Shown piece after piece: positions 9,635-19,103 of a DNA stretch of 64,000 nt. Source of the stretch: JACRDG01 sp963760985 (GTDB lineage Bacteria; Desulfobacterota; Desulfomonilia; Desulfomonilales; Desulfomonilaceae). Under the pieces are notes generated by a model. It searched no databases, was not told the origin of the DNA, and worked only from the letters and a program-made list of their open reading frames with translations. The translations under genes were made by a program, and so were the position numbers. Location: contig CAVXFM010000002.1 in the NCBI GenBank assembly GCA_963760985.1, positions 1-64,000 of the forward strand, in the 5' to 3' direction. Within the stretch, counting starts at the first letter, position 1. Each line of letters begins with the position of its first letter.

Positions 9635-10702
9635 ATGGACTCGGATGACGTGGTCAAGATGCAGGAGGAATTCGTGAAAAGCATGTCCGAATTCTCTGCC
9701 CGTTTCCTTTCGGCCTGGACAGACGCAGTCAAGCATACCGCAGTTCCTTCTGCATCGGAAAGTCTTCAGAAGCTCGGTGCCGGACGGGTGGATTTGTCAC
9801 CTTTTGCGACCATGATCGGTTCGACCGCTGCCGCGGAAAAACTCCAGGAAGCCATGAAGCTAGCTGCTGAGGATCTCCCCTTCGCTCCTTCGTCCTTGGG
9901 GGATCCTGAACAAGTTGACCGCATAAAGAACAAATGGACGAAATTTTGCGAGAAATCTGTCAGGGATGTGCTCGGAATCCCTGGCCCGTCCGAGACCGCA
10001 AAGCTTTTGGATCAGTGGCGTGAAGCTGCCGAGCACCTTCCGTCAATGCACGGAATTCCTGCCGCAGCACCTGCCCCCAGCATTATGGGCTTGATATCCC
10101 CTTCCGGATGGCCTCTTCCGGGGATTCAGGATTCTCAACGCGAACTTTTTCGTGCGTGGGCAGACAGCTATGGCAAGACATTCGGCAGAATTCTGCTTTC
10201 TCCGGCCAAGAACCTGGGCGAGGACTACGAGGAACGGACCCGTAAGGCAGTCCATGCTCAGGTGCAATTCCTGCAGTCAATTCCCGAGTTTCAGACGCAC
10301 ATTGCGTCCGCGGCCAAGAAAGCAATTGAGACGGTTTTCGAGAATATCCACACACTTGCTCGGAAAGACGCAACGGCGGAATTGCACAAGTTTTTCTACG
10401 CCTCATGGGTGTCTGCCAGTGAGAAGATGTTTCAGGAGCTTTTCGGTTCCGATCCTTTCCTGCAGACCCTGACCAAGGCTGTGCAACAGGGGTTGGACGC
10501 GAAAAAGAAGATGGAAAGCATTATGGCTGACTGGTCTTCCGCATGGAACCTTGCGCAACAAAACGACGTGGAAGACATGCGATATAACTTTTACGCATTG
10601 GAAAAACGAGTACGCCTGCTTGAAAGAGAACTGGAAGATGTCAAGCGGGAGCTTTCAAAACCTCTTCCTCAAGAGGCAGAGCGGACGGGGCAGGAAGAAT
10701 GA
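9635..10702 (+). CDS. phaE: Class III polyhydroxyalkanoate synthase subunit PhaE
   Basis: A 355-residue protein resembling PhaE, the non-catalytic subunit that partners PhaC in class III PHA synthases and acts at the surface of polyester granules. The evidence is an all-helical protein with PhaE-type segments (FRAWADSYGKTFG, then FYASWVSASEKMFQELF) and the characteristic C-terminal coiled coil (FYALEKRVRLLERELEDVK). ATG 9635 has a GGGAGGG ribosome site about 7 nt upstream. It overlaps the following cysK by four bases (ATGA), implying translational coupling. Unusually, no phaC lies in the window; phaC and phaE are normally adjacent. It could be another phasin-like protein, but the C-terminal coiled coil favours PhaE. 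Confidence 0.78.
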   Translation: MDSDDVVKMQEEFVKSMSEFSARFLSAWTDAVKHTAVPSASESLQKLGAGRVDLSPFATMIGSTAAAEKLQEAMKLAAEDLPFAPSSLGDPEQVDRIKNKWTKFCEKSVRDVLGIPGPSETAKLLDQWREAAEHLPSMHGIPAAAPAPSIMGLISPSGWPLPGIQDSQRELFRAWADSYGKTFGRILLSPAKNLGEDYEERTRKAVHAQVQFLQSIPEFQTHIASAAKKAIETVFENIHTLARKDATAELHKFFYASWVSASEKMFQELFGSDPFLQTLTKAVQQGLDAKKKMESIMADWSSAWNLAQQNDVEDMRYNFYALEKRVRLLERELEDVKRELSKPLPQEAERTGQEE

Positions 10703-11659
10703 CACGTTATTTTGCTGACAACATGGATGCAGTAGGGCACACTCCGCTGGTAAAACTTAATGCGCTATGCGGGCCGCAGGACGCCACGGTGTTGGCCAAA
10801 GTGGAGGGCCGTAACCCCGCGTACTCGGTAAAGGATCGCATCGGGGTCCAAATGATCCGCGTGGCAGAGGAAAAAGGCTTGATCGGTCCCTCCACCGAGA
10901 TTATCGAACCGACCAGCGGAAATACCGGGATTGCGCTCGCGTACGTATGTGCGATCAGGGGATATCGACTCACCCTCGTCATGCCGGACACCATGACCAT
11001 CGAGCGGCGCAAGGTCCTGAAAATGTTCGGGGCCAGTCTTATTCTCACTGATGGCTCCAAAGGTATGAAAGGCACGGTAGCAAGGGCTGAAGAGCTGGTC
11101 GCCACCGATCCTGACCGCTATTTCATGCCTCAGCAGTTTACCAATCCGGCCAATCCACTGGCTCACGAGCTGACCACAGGTCCTGAAATCTGGGATGCTA
11201 CTGGCGGTAAAGTGGACGTGTTTGTCAGCGGGGTCGGAACAGGGGGAACGATCACCGGCGTTTCGCGCTTTTTCGAAACGTACCAAGGGGCAGAAGATCC
11301 ATTCCGTAGCGGTGGAGCCGGAAGAAAGTCCGGTGATTACGCAGACGTTAGCCGGAAGAGATCCGATTCCCGGGCCTCACAAGATTCAAGGCATAGGAGC
11401 GGGCTTTGTGCCGCAGACGTTGGACCTGGAGCTTGTTGACGAGGTGGCGCTCGTTTCCAGTGAAGAATCCATAGAATATGCGCGTTTGCTCGCGCGAAAA
11501 GAAGGCCTGCTGTCCGGTATTTCGTCTGGAGCCGCAGTTGCCGCGGCGATCAAACTGGCCAAGAGGCCGGAGTTTCGGAAGAAGACCATTGTGACGCTGT
11601 TGCCTTCTGCCGGGGAACGGTACCTCAGCTCCGTGCTCTTCGAGGGAATATCCGAGTAA
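10699..11659 (+). CDS. cysK: Cysteine synthase CysK, frameshifted
   Basis: PLP-dependent O-acetylserine sulfhydrylase making cysteine from O-acetylserine and sulfide. The PLP lysine lies in NPAYSVKDRIG, the substrate loop is EPTSGNTGIALA, and the phosphate-binding GVGTGGTITG is intact. The frame breaks after VSRFF at about 11267-11271, where one T too many in a TTTTT run shifts into the frame that continues KRTKGQKIHSVAVEPEESPV and finishes with SAGERYLSSVLFEG. Deleting one T restores a normal protein of about 319 residues. It starts inside the phaE stop (ATGA overlap), giving a phaE-cysK operon. The break is most likely a homopolymer error, since both halves are otherwise perfectly conserved. 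Confidence 0.88.
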
Positions 11660-11796
11660 TACCGATTTGCCTTCACACGAGAAAGACCATGAGGCTGGGG
11701 GGCTCCTGAGAGAAGTGAGGCGACGGCTCTGTGTCGTCCGTACCGAAGGAGGTCCCCAGCCTGCATGAAGAGAGACCTGCGAACGCGAATCGGCAT
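11659..11796 (+). repeat. Family A dispersed palindromic repeat, copy 2
   Basis: Begins ATACCGATTTGC, touching the cysK stop codon, and ends GCGAATCGGCAT. The outer stem here is GGCTGGGG..CTCCT pairing with AGGAG..CCCCAGCC, where copies 1 and 5 have CTCAT/ATGAG: a compensatory change. It lies between cysK and the HIT gene. Confidence 0.82.
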
Positions 11797-11844
11797 AAGA
11801 CCGGGCCTGTGGGTATGCCAGCACACGTGACAGGAGACACACAC

Positions 11845-12273
11845 ATGAAGACCAGATCCGATTGTATCTTTTGCAAGATTGTGGCAGGACAAATTCCCTG
11901 TATCAAGGTTTTTGAAGATGACTCAGCGCTTGCATTCATGGACATCTCTCCTCTGAACAAGGGGCATCTCCTGGTGATCCCCAAAGAGCATTACGATAAC
12001 ATCCTTGAGCTGGAGCCAGACCTGTACGGGCATCTCGCCTCATTGATCTGCAAACTGGCCAAAGCGGTACACGAGAGCGTTGCGCCGCAGGGCATGAACG
12101 TGATGCAACTCAATGGAAAAGCGGGCAATCAAGTAGTGCCTCATGTGCACCTGCATCTCGTGCCCAGATGGGAAGGAGACGCTCTCACCATTTGTGCGTG
12201 GGAACCTGTTCCGGGTGACCAGAACGAAATCACGGCGGTCGCGGGTGCGATCAAGGCGAAGCTCTCCCTCTGA
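11845..12273 (+). CDS. HIT-family nucleotide hydrolase/transferase
   Basis: A 142-residue cytosolic HIT-domain protein. The histidine triad is seen in HVHLHLVPRW, and the upstream CIFCKIVAGQIPCIKVFED start and DISPLNKGHLLVIPKEHY block are typical of the HINT branch, which hydrolyses purine nucleoside phosphoramidates. The two cysteines of CIFC may bind zinc, as in many HINT proteins. ATG 11845 is preferred over earlier in-frame starts because AGGAGA lies 9-10 nt upstream and the conserved region then begins at once. A family A repeat occupies the gap after cysK. Confidence 0.92.
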   Translation: MKTRSDCIFCKIVAGQIPCIKVFEDDSALAFMDISPLNKGHLLVIPKEHYDNILELEPDLYGHLASLICKLAKAVHESVAPQGMNVMQLNGKAGNQVVPHVHLHLVPRWEGDALTICAWEPVPGDQNEITAVAGAIKAKLSL

Positions 12274-12356
12274 CGTCCCTTTGCAGTACCCGGAGGAAAG
12301 CCCGACCTTGGCCTTTACGGTGACCGCCACCGAACACCGTAACGCTGCAGCCAGGA

Positions 12357-13943
12357 TTGCGCCTGATGAGGCAACTCTTGCGGACGCGATGCGTGGCGTT
12401 TCCGGGACTGCGCCGTATCATTTTCACTATGGCTGAATCGATGCAAGAACCTCGTGAAGACTCGCCGGGGAGCCTCAAAGGAAAACCTCCGGAATTTCTC
12501 AATTATTTCGGAAAAGACCGCCGACTGCAACTGTGGTTTGCTGACCAGAGAACAAGACTTATTGCCGCAGCGGTCCCGCCGTTTACTCGCATAGGATTGG
12601 CGCCGGATACCATTTCGTATACAGGAATAGCTCTTCTCGCCGGTGTGGTCATTTATTTCGTGCGGCAACCAGCCGTGGCGGTACTCTTCATTTTGGGCCA
12701 CATGCTATGTGACGGGCTGGACGGCGCGTTTGCACGTCATGCGGGCAAAGCGTCGCAGTCGGGCGCATTTACGGACCTATGTTGTGACCAATTGGGCATG
12801 GTGGTGGTGGCCATGATGGCCATTTTCCACCACATGGTTCCCCCGCTGTTGGGGACGGTGTACATCGCCTTGTATCTCATTGTGGTGGTGTTCGGCGTGA
12901 TCATCAACGTGATGGGCGTGGGCACGCGAATCACGGTCACGAGTAAGTATTTTCTCTATACCGTATACACGATCTGGGCCTTTTGGGGGGTCAATTGGTT
13001 TGAGCCGCTGATGTCTTTCTTTTCGGCAATCATGACAATAGAAGTGCTTGTAGGGTATCTGAGGCTCAAAAGGGGACTCCGGAGGAAATACGACAGTGAG
13101 GTACGATATGGCGAGGGTGATTCCTATTCGGGAAACCTCAATTATGCGGTGAATGTGTCTGTTCCCCTCGCGGTATTGTTGACGATCCTGGTGGGAGGAA
13201 ACCTGATCCCGCTTCGCACCATGCTCGAAGCGCCTCAGGTAGCGCCTCACTGGACACGGGGACCGATTATTGTTCCGGAAGACGAGCCCATGGACATTCT
13301 TGGGTTCGCGGTAGCAGAGGGAAGATATCTCATCTTGACCCGAAATCACCGGGATGACAGCCTTAAGATACGAAAACTTCCCCAGACGAAGGACCAGAGC
13401 GAAGAATCCTTTTCCGTTCCCGATTATGTGAATTCAGCGTTCACTGTCTTTCCCATCGACGGAAACGTGCTTCTCCTGGCTGACCACACTACGCGTCTGC
13501 TCATGGGTATCGACCTTGCCGCGTCCTTTGCGTCAAAGAGGGCTGTCATGGTGTTTACCCTGCCTTTGGGATGGCTCCGGGTCACCGCAATGGCCGTAGC
13601 CACCTGGAAGGACAAGAAGGTGTGGCTGGCAGCCAATTATTTGTACACGCGCAGGACGTACCTGGTGGATCCCAAAAAAGCGCTCAAGAAGGGTTACCTC
13701 CTTGGGGGTCGCGTGGCGTCGTACATTAACGGAGGATTCCCCGCAGGCGTGGCAGTGTGCGACAATGTGGTGATGGAGTACAACAAGTCCCCCCTCAGGA
13801 GCGCCATCTATGTGGGCAAGTTACCTAAGGTAGTTTCAGGTCCCGATCTGCTGGACGTGGGAGGAACTTCCCTCGCTTTGCCGGAGGAAGATGTATTTGG
13901 ACCTGTTCGAGACAAAGAGGATCTGATAGTACCTGTCCCGTGA
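12357..13943 (+). CDS. CDP-alcohol phosphatidyltransferase with large C-terminal extension
   Basis: Membrane enzyme that transfers a phospho-alcohol group from a CDP-activated donor. The full signature DG-x2-AR-x8-G-x3-D-x3-D is present as DGAFAR...SGAFTDLCCD at about residues 123-144, inside a run of about six hydrophobic helices (residues 75-300). Beyond residue 300 is a soluble-looking domain of about 230 residues, rich in beta-type repeats, which ordinary members of about 200 residues lack. The substrate is unknown: it could be phosphatidylglycerophosphate, phosphatidylinositol or archaetidyl-type, and the extension argues against a plain PgsA. The start is uncertain: ATG 12357, 12366 or 12429 have no strong ribosome site. 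A small hairpin (GCCGGA...TCCGGC) follows the stop. Confidence 0.8.
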   Translation: MRLMRQLLRTRCVAFPGLRRIIFTMAESMQEPREDSPGSLKGKPPEFLNYFGKDRRLQLWFADQRTRLIAAAVPPFTRIGLAPDTISYTGIALLAGVVIYFVRQPAVAVLFILGHMLCDGLDGAFARHAGKASQSGAFTDLCCDQLGMVVVAMMAIFHHMVPPLLGTVYIALYLIVVVFGVIINVMGVGTRITVTSKYFLYTVYTIWAFWGVNWFEPLMSFFSAIMTIEVLVGYLRLKRGLRRKYDSEVRYGEGDSYSGNLNYAVNVSVPLAVLLTILVGGNLIPLRTMLEAPQVAPHWTRGPIIVPEDEPMDILGFAVAEGRYLILTRNHRDDSLKIRKLPQTKDQSEESFSVPDYVNSAFTVFPIDGNVLLLADHTTRLLMGIDLAASFASKRAVMVFTLPLGWLRVTAMAVATWKDKKVWLAANYLYTRRTYLVDPKKALKKGYLLGGRVASYINGGFPAGVAVCDNVVMEYNKSPLRSAIYVGKLPKVVSGPDLLDVGGTSLALPEEDVFGPVRDKEDLIVPVP

Positions 13944-14481
13944 AGGCCGGATTTTCCGGCTGCCCTTGAAACATGTCGTGGTAAAGTGACCACCCGTGCG
14001 CCAAGGATGGCGTGCTGATGACTTTTTTGCACGTGGGGCCGCACACCCGCGTCCGTGCATATGGCAGGATGAACGGTCAGTATTTTGACACGCATGGAGA
14101 ATACGCCGCGGTCTCTCAAGCGCTTCGGGGGCAATCGACCCAAAAGGCGGGAGTAACACAAGAGATTGTGGGGACACCGCGTGACGTGATTCTACGTCTG
14201 TACGGTGGTTCTCAATGAAGTGCAGAATTGACCCGTTGCCAGAGTCAATGTCCGTATGATCGGTTGAATGCCTCGTCATTCCGGCCAATGCTCCGCATCC
14301 GGTCAACTCAGGGATGCGATTCAATCACGCGGGAAGCGGGACTTCGGGAACCGTCATTCACAGAGGTGACGACGTGAACTTTTGACCTCGTTCTCAACTC
14401 TCCGACACGAGAAGTCCAGGGGAGACAGACAGTTTCGGACAAAATCTTGGTACCTGTTTTCATTTTTTCAGGGAGATCTGA
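13944..14481. other. Intergenic region upstream of lepA
   Basis: About 540 bases. It starts with a small hairpin (13945-13959) after the CDP-alcohol transferase gene. The remainder has no convincing gene or repeat, although it presumably holds the lepA promoter. Confidence 0.45.
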
Positions 14482-16283
14482 ATGGATCGTATAAGGAATT
14501 TTTCCATTATCGCCCACATTGACCATGGAAAGTCTACACTCGCGGATCGACTGCTCCAGATCACTGGGGTGGTGGGCGACCATGAGTTTCGAGATCAGAT
14601 GCTCGATACCATGGACATCGAGCGCGAACGGGGCATCACCATCAAGAGCCAGAGTGTGGCATTGCCGTATCCTGCGGATGACGGAAACGACTATGTCCTG
14701 AACCTCATAGACACGCCTGGCCATGCGGATTTCTCGTACGAGGTTTCCAGAGCGCTTGTCTCATGCGAAGGCGCTCTCTTGGTAATCGACGCGTCCCAGG
14801 GAATCCAGGCTCAGACGTTGGCCAATTTCTACATGGCGGTAGAACAAGACCTGGAGATCATCCCGGTCATCAACAAGATTGACTTGCCGTCGGCCGACGT
14901 TGACCTGATCAAAGCGCAAATAAAGAAAGACTTGGGGCTGGATCCTGAAACGGCCGTGGCAGTGTCCGCGAAGGAAGGTATTGGCATCAAGGATGTGCTC
15001 GAAGCCATTGTGCACCGCGTACCCCCGCCGAAGGGGGATGCGTCGAATCCGCTCAAAGCTTTGATTTTCGACTCGCACTGGGACCCTTACCGCGGTACCA
15101 TCGTGCACCTGAGGCTCTTTGACGGACAACTCAAACCTGGAGACACGATCCGCTTCTGGTCCAACGAAGCGACGTACCGGGTCGAAGAAACAGGAATCTT
15201 TCTCATTCAGAGGCAGGCCCGCAAGATCCTCAAGGCCGGAGACGTGGGGTACATGATCGCGGGAATCAAGACAGTCAGCGACACCCGCATCGGCGACACA
15301 GTCACCCTGGCAGATCGCATGTGCGCAGAAGCGCTCAAAGGTTTCCAATTGGTGAAACCGGTGGTGTTCTCGTCATTTTATCCGATTTCCTCCGATGACT
15401 ACCAAGAACTTGCAGAGGCTCTGGACAAGCTCAAACTCAACGACGCGTCATTGACCTGGGAGAAAGATCACTCCACCGCACTGGGACATGGCTTTCGGTG
15501 CGGTTTTCTCGGGCTGCTGCACTTGGAGATCGTGCAAGAACGGTTGGAACGGGAGTTTAATCTCTCATTGATCCTGACTGCACCGTCGGTGCAGTACGTG
15601 CTCGGGCTCAAGGATGGGACCGAAGTCGTCATAGACAATCCCGCGAAATATCCGGATCCGGTGGCGCTCTCTTACGCGAAGGAGCCGTTTATTCGCGCGT
15701 CCATTATCGTGCCCGAGCAGGACCCTGGGAAGCGTGATCAGTTTGTGCATCGATCGCCGAGGGGTTCAGAAGGAGATCAACTTCCTCGACTCCACCCGCG
15801 TGGAGGTCGTCTTCGACCTTCCTCTCTCGGAGGTACTGTTCGACTTTTATGACAAGCTCAAGTCCATCTCCCGGGGGTACGTGTCATTCGATTACGAATT
15901 TCTCGAATACCGACTGACCGACTTGTCAAAGGTAGATATTCTGGTCGCGGGCGAGAGAGTAGACGCACTCTCCATGTTGGTACACCGGGATCGCGCGGTA
16001 CCAGCGGGCTCGCCGCTCGTGTGAGAGGCTCCGTAAGGAGATCCCGCGGCAGCTTTTCAAGGTGGCGATCCAAGGCGCGATCGGAGGCAAAATCATCGCG
16101 AGGGAAACCGTTTCTGCTCTGCGCAAAGACGTAACAGCCAAGTGCTACGGTGGAGACATTACCCGTAAGAAAAAGCTCCTCGAAAAACAAAAGGAAGGCA
16201 AGAAGCGAATGAAACAGGTGGGTAACGTATCCATCCCTCAGTCTGCGTTCCTTGCGGTGCTGAAATCCGATGAGGAGGAATAG
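14482..16283 (+). CDS. lepA: Elongation factor 4 (LepA), two frameshifts
   Basis: Ribosome-associated GTPase that remodels stalled elongating ribosomes. The GTPase motifs are AHIDHGKST (P-loop), DTPGHADFSYEV (G3) and NKIDL (G4), and the LepA-specific C-terminal ending is CYGGDITRKKKLLEKQKEGK. Start ATG 14482 is preceded by AGGGAGA. The coding sequence changes frame twice. Near 15723-15725 one C too many follows VPEQD; removing it gives DLGSVISLCIDRRGVQKEIN. At 16022 an extra T creates a stop, and removing it gives LVERLRKEIPRQ. Corrected length is about 600 residues, normal for LepA. All catalytic parts are intact, so the breaks are best read as sequencing errors. Confidence 0.92.
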
Positions 16284-16413
16284 CCACACAAAGGACTCTC
16301 GCAGGCACCCGTGACGTGGAGCTCGAGAGTATCGGTTTTCTTCGCCTGATCTCCTCAATTTCGAGGCCTTGGCACTGTGGCGCTTCGCATGTCCGCACTG
16401 AGGAGGCGATCGC

Positions 16414-17476
16414 GTGATCTTCATTGTGGTGATACCCGCGGTGGTTGCGTTATGGCTTCTGGTGTGGTCCTGCACGAGAATGGCCCAGGAGGTCAGGGCC
16501 CGGCGACGCCTCAGCCTCAAGTACTGCCTGGCATGCGGTCTTGGGATGATGACTTTGACCGCTCTCTTCTGTCTGGCACTGGAGGTCATGGCAGCCCTCG
16601 GCCATTCGAAGGCTGCCAAGTCTCAGGCTGAAGTCCTGTGCGTGGTGTCGTTCGTTCTGCTCGGCGTGTTGCCTTTTGCGGGCCTCTTGCTGTACAGACG
16701 TGCCCAGCCTGCGTCGCGGGAAACGGGCTTCACCGAAACCGAGCCTGGGGTGGACCTGGCCTGGCAAGACATGAACGCCCCGCGGATTGGCGACCGCACG
16801 GTCATCAAGAGCTTGCAAAGACTGGGCATGGCAGGCCTTGTTTGCGGTTTCATCGTCGCATGGATTCTCGCGGTATGGTTGGGCGCAGGCCCGCTTCTCA
16901 CGTACACTGGTACGGCATGACAATACAAGCCTTGCAATGCTTCTTCTGGATGCAGGGGTCAATGTCGACCGGGTCGACGACCGCGGCATGACTCCTCTTA
17001 TGTACGCTGCTGCGAACGGGGACGCGCGGATGATACGGGCCCTCCTGGACAAGGGAGCTGCAGTGAATTTCTGTCACGGGCAAGCGCCACCCCTCTTTTG
17101 TGCAATAAGGGGTGGCCGGACCGAGGCGACCGATCTGCTGCTCAAACGGGGCGCACAGGTCAATTACGTAGAAAGATATGGCGCCACGCCTCTCATTTAT
17201 GCAGGGCAACACGGTTCTCCGCAGATAGTCGAAACACTGTTGGACAACGGCGCAGCCATCAATGCTCAAGACACCAGCGGCAGGACGGCCCTGATGAGAG
17301 CCGTCTTGGACAATCGGCTGAAAGTGGTGCAGGTTCTCTTGAAACGCGGTGCAGACCTCACGGTGCGAGACCGAAACGGCAGGACGGCCCTTGGCCTTCG
17401 ATGGCACGGAGACGGCCCGCCGCCCGATGATGACCGGATCGTTCGCCTGCTCATCCAACACGGCGCTACCCGATAG
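16414..17476 (+). CDS. Membrane-anchored ankyrin-repeat protein, probably one frameshifted gene
   Basis: The first 168 codons encode four hydrophobic segments (starting FIVVIPAVVALWLLVW), and an overlapping frame then encodes about five ankyrin repeats (from DNTSLAMLLLDAGVNVDRVD to the end). The first frame stops with TGA at 16918-16920. Dropping that T joins it directly to DNTSLAMLLL, the middle of an ankyrin helix, with no start codon of its own. One protein of about 353 residues with a membrane N-terminus and cytoplasmic or periplasmic ankyrin tail is therefore likely. The GTG start at 16414 has GAGGAGG about 8 nt upstream. Alternatively these are two adjacent genes. Function unknown; ankyrins suggest a protein-binding role. 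Confidence 0.68.
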
Positions 17477-17617
17477 GCTGGCGCCTCGAAGCGCAGGAGT
17501 CACTTGAGGTCCCGCGTGTCCCGAGTTGCCTCAAAGATCGCACAGTGAGCTGTGGGCGCGCACATGTATATGAAAGTTGCTGTGTGCACTTTTTGATGTT
17601 CCAGGAGTCAACAGATC

Positions 17618-19103
17618 ATGTTGAAGAAGATAAGCCTGCGCTCAAAGATACTTCTCATGGTGTTCGGACTCGTGTCCTTGACCATCGTGGGAGGCCTTGT
17701 CTCCATCTGGCATACGTACATGATGGACAAGTTTTTCGAAACCGTGGTGGACACTGACTTGCCTGCTCTTATTGCGTCTCAGGAATTGAGAAACAGCCTG
17801 GTCATGCAGAAAGGGTACGTGACGTACTACTTCCAGGATAAAGACCCGGCCTGGTTGAAGGACCTGGATGAGTGCCACGAGGAGTTCAAGACATGGCTCC
17901 GGAAAGCGAGGTCCTTTGCTGATTCCGCACAGGAGAAGCGAACCATCAACGAGATCGATACCCAATATGACCGGTACGCGGTGTTGCGCAGCAAGGTGGT
18001 ACACCTGTACGAGGAAGGAAAACAAGATGAAGGGCTCAAGCTTCAGAAGAGTGTTCGGCAAAAACTGTTCGACATAATCGAACTCTGCCGGCATTTCCAG
18101 CAAATACACGAAGAAAGTCTCGAAAAGGCTCGACGAGACAATCAGGAACGAGTAGTCCTTGTCAAGGAACTGACCATGGTAGGGCTCGTGTGGGCCCTCT
18201 TGCTGGAAGCGTCCTCGGTACACGCTGGTTACGTATGTGCTGGAACCTATCCACCGGTTGGCTACAGGATCGGACGATCCCAACTCCTCGCCTGAAACGG
18301 GAGACGATGTAAGAACACTGACCGTGCGGTTCCAGACCCTGATGAAAGACGTGGAACAGACCAAAAGCAAACTTGAGTGGAGTCGGGCCCACTTGCAGCA
18401 AGCAGAAAAGTGGGCGCTTGTAGGCAAGCTTGCAGCGGGAGTCGCTCACAGCGTGAGGAATCCTTTGACCTCGGTGAAGATGAGGCTGTTCTCCATGGAG
18501 CGTACGCTGAAACTCGACCCCAGCCAGAAGGAAGACTTTGAGGTCATTTCCGAAGAGATCCGTCATATCGATTCCATTGTGAATAATTTTCTTGAGTTCG
18601 CGCGGCCGCCCAAGCTGAACATACGGCTGTCCAGCCCCTCGGACGCGGTGGACATGGCGATTCAACTTCTCAGACACCGCTTGGAATCCTACAACGTGAG
18701 GGTCCAAGTCAAGCGGGACCAGCCCCTGCCCCGGATCTCCGCAGACCCGGACCAGTTGAAAGAAGTGATCGTCAACCTTATGGTAAACTCATGCGAGGCC
18801 ATGGTAGACGGAGGCGTCATCCGAATTCGAGAAGAAACAGACCTCTCGGATAATGGAGATCCGGTGGTCGTAATCAGATTGAGCGACACAGGTCCCGGAA
18901 TTCCCGAAGCGGTGCAAGACAAGGTGTTTCAGCCTTTTTTCAGCACCAAGGGCGAAGGAACCGGTCTCGGGCTCAGCATTGCCACGAGGATCGTCGAGGA
19001 GCACGGCGGCTGGCTGGACTACAAGACCGAACCGGGGCAGCCCGGAGCGTTTATCATTACACTTCCGGCACGGGAGGAACCGACTTGGGCACAGTCCTCA
19101 TAG
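17618..19103 (+). CDS. Sensor histidine kinase, frameshifted
   Basis: Membrane sensor kinase pairing with the NtrC-type regulator it overlaps. It has a first transmembrane segment (residues 8-30), a helical periplasmic domain (about 31-185) like four-helix-bundle sensors, and a second membrane segment leading to VLEPIHRLA. The H-box is AHSVRNPLTSVK, the N-box NLMVNSCEAM, and the G-boxes SDTGPGIP and GTGLGLSIA. The frame shifts by one base somewhere in 18200-18233, within the second membrane segment: the upstream frame ends in a non-homologous tail, and the downstream frame resumes with LVTYVLEPIHRL. ATG 17618 follows AGGAG at about 10 nt. It lies just upstream of metal-efflux genes, so metal sensing is inferred, not shown. 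Confidence 0.85.

Noticed and set aside
15723..16022. Programmed frameshifting in lepA
   Set aside because: Two shifts in one gene with no slippery-site plus structure pattern, and similar breaks in many unrelated genes, favour sequencing error.
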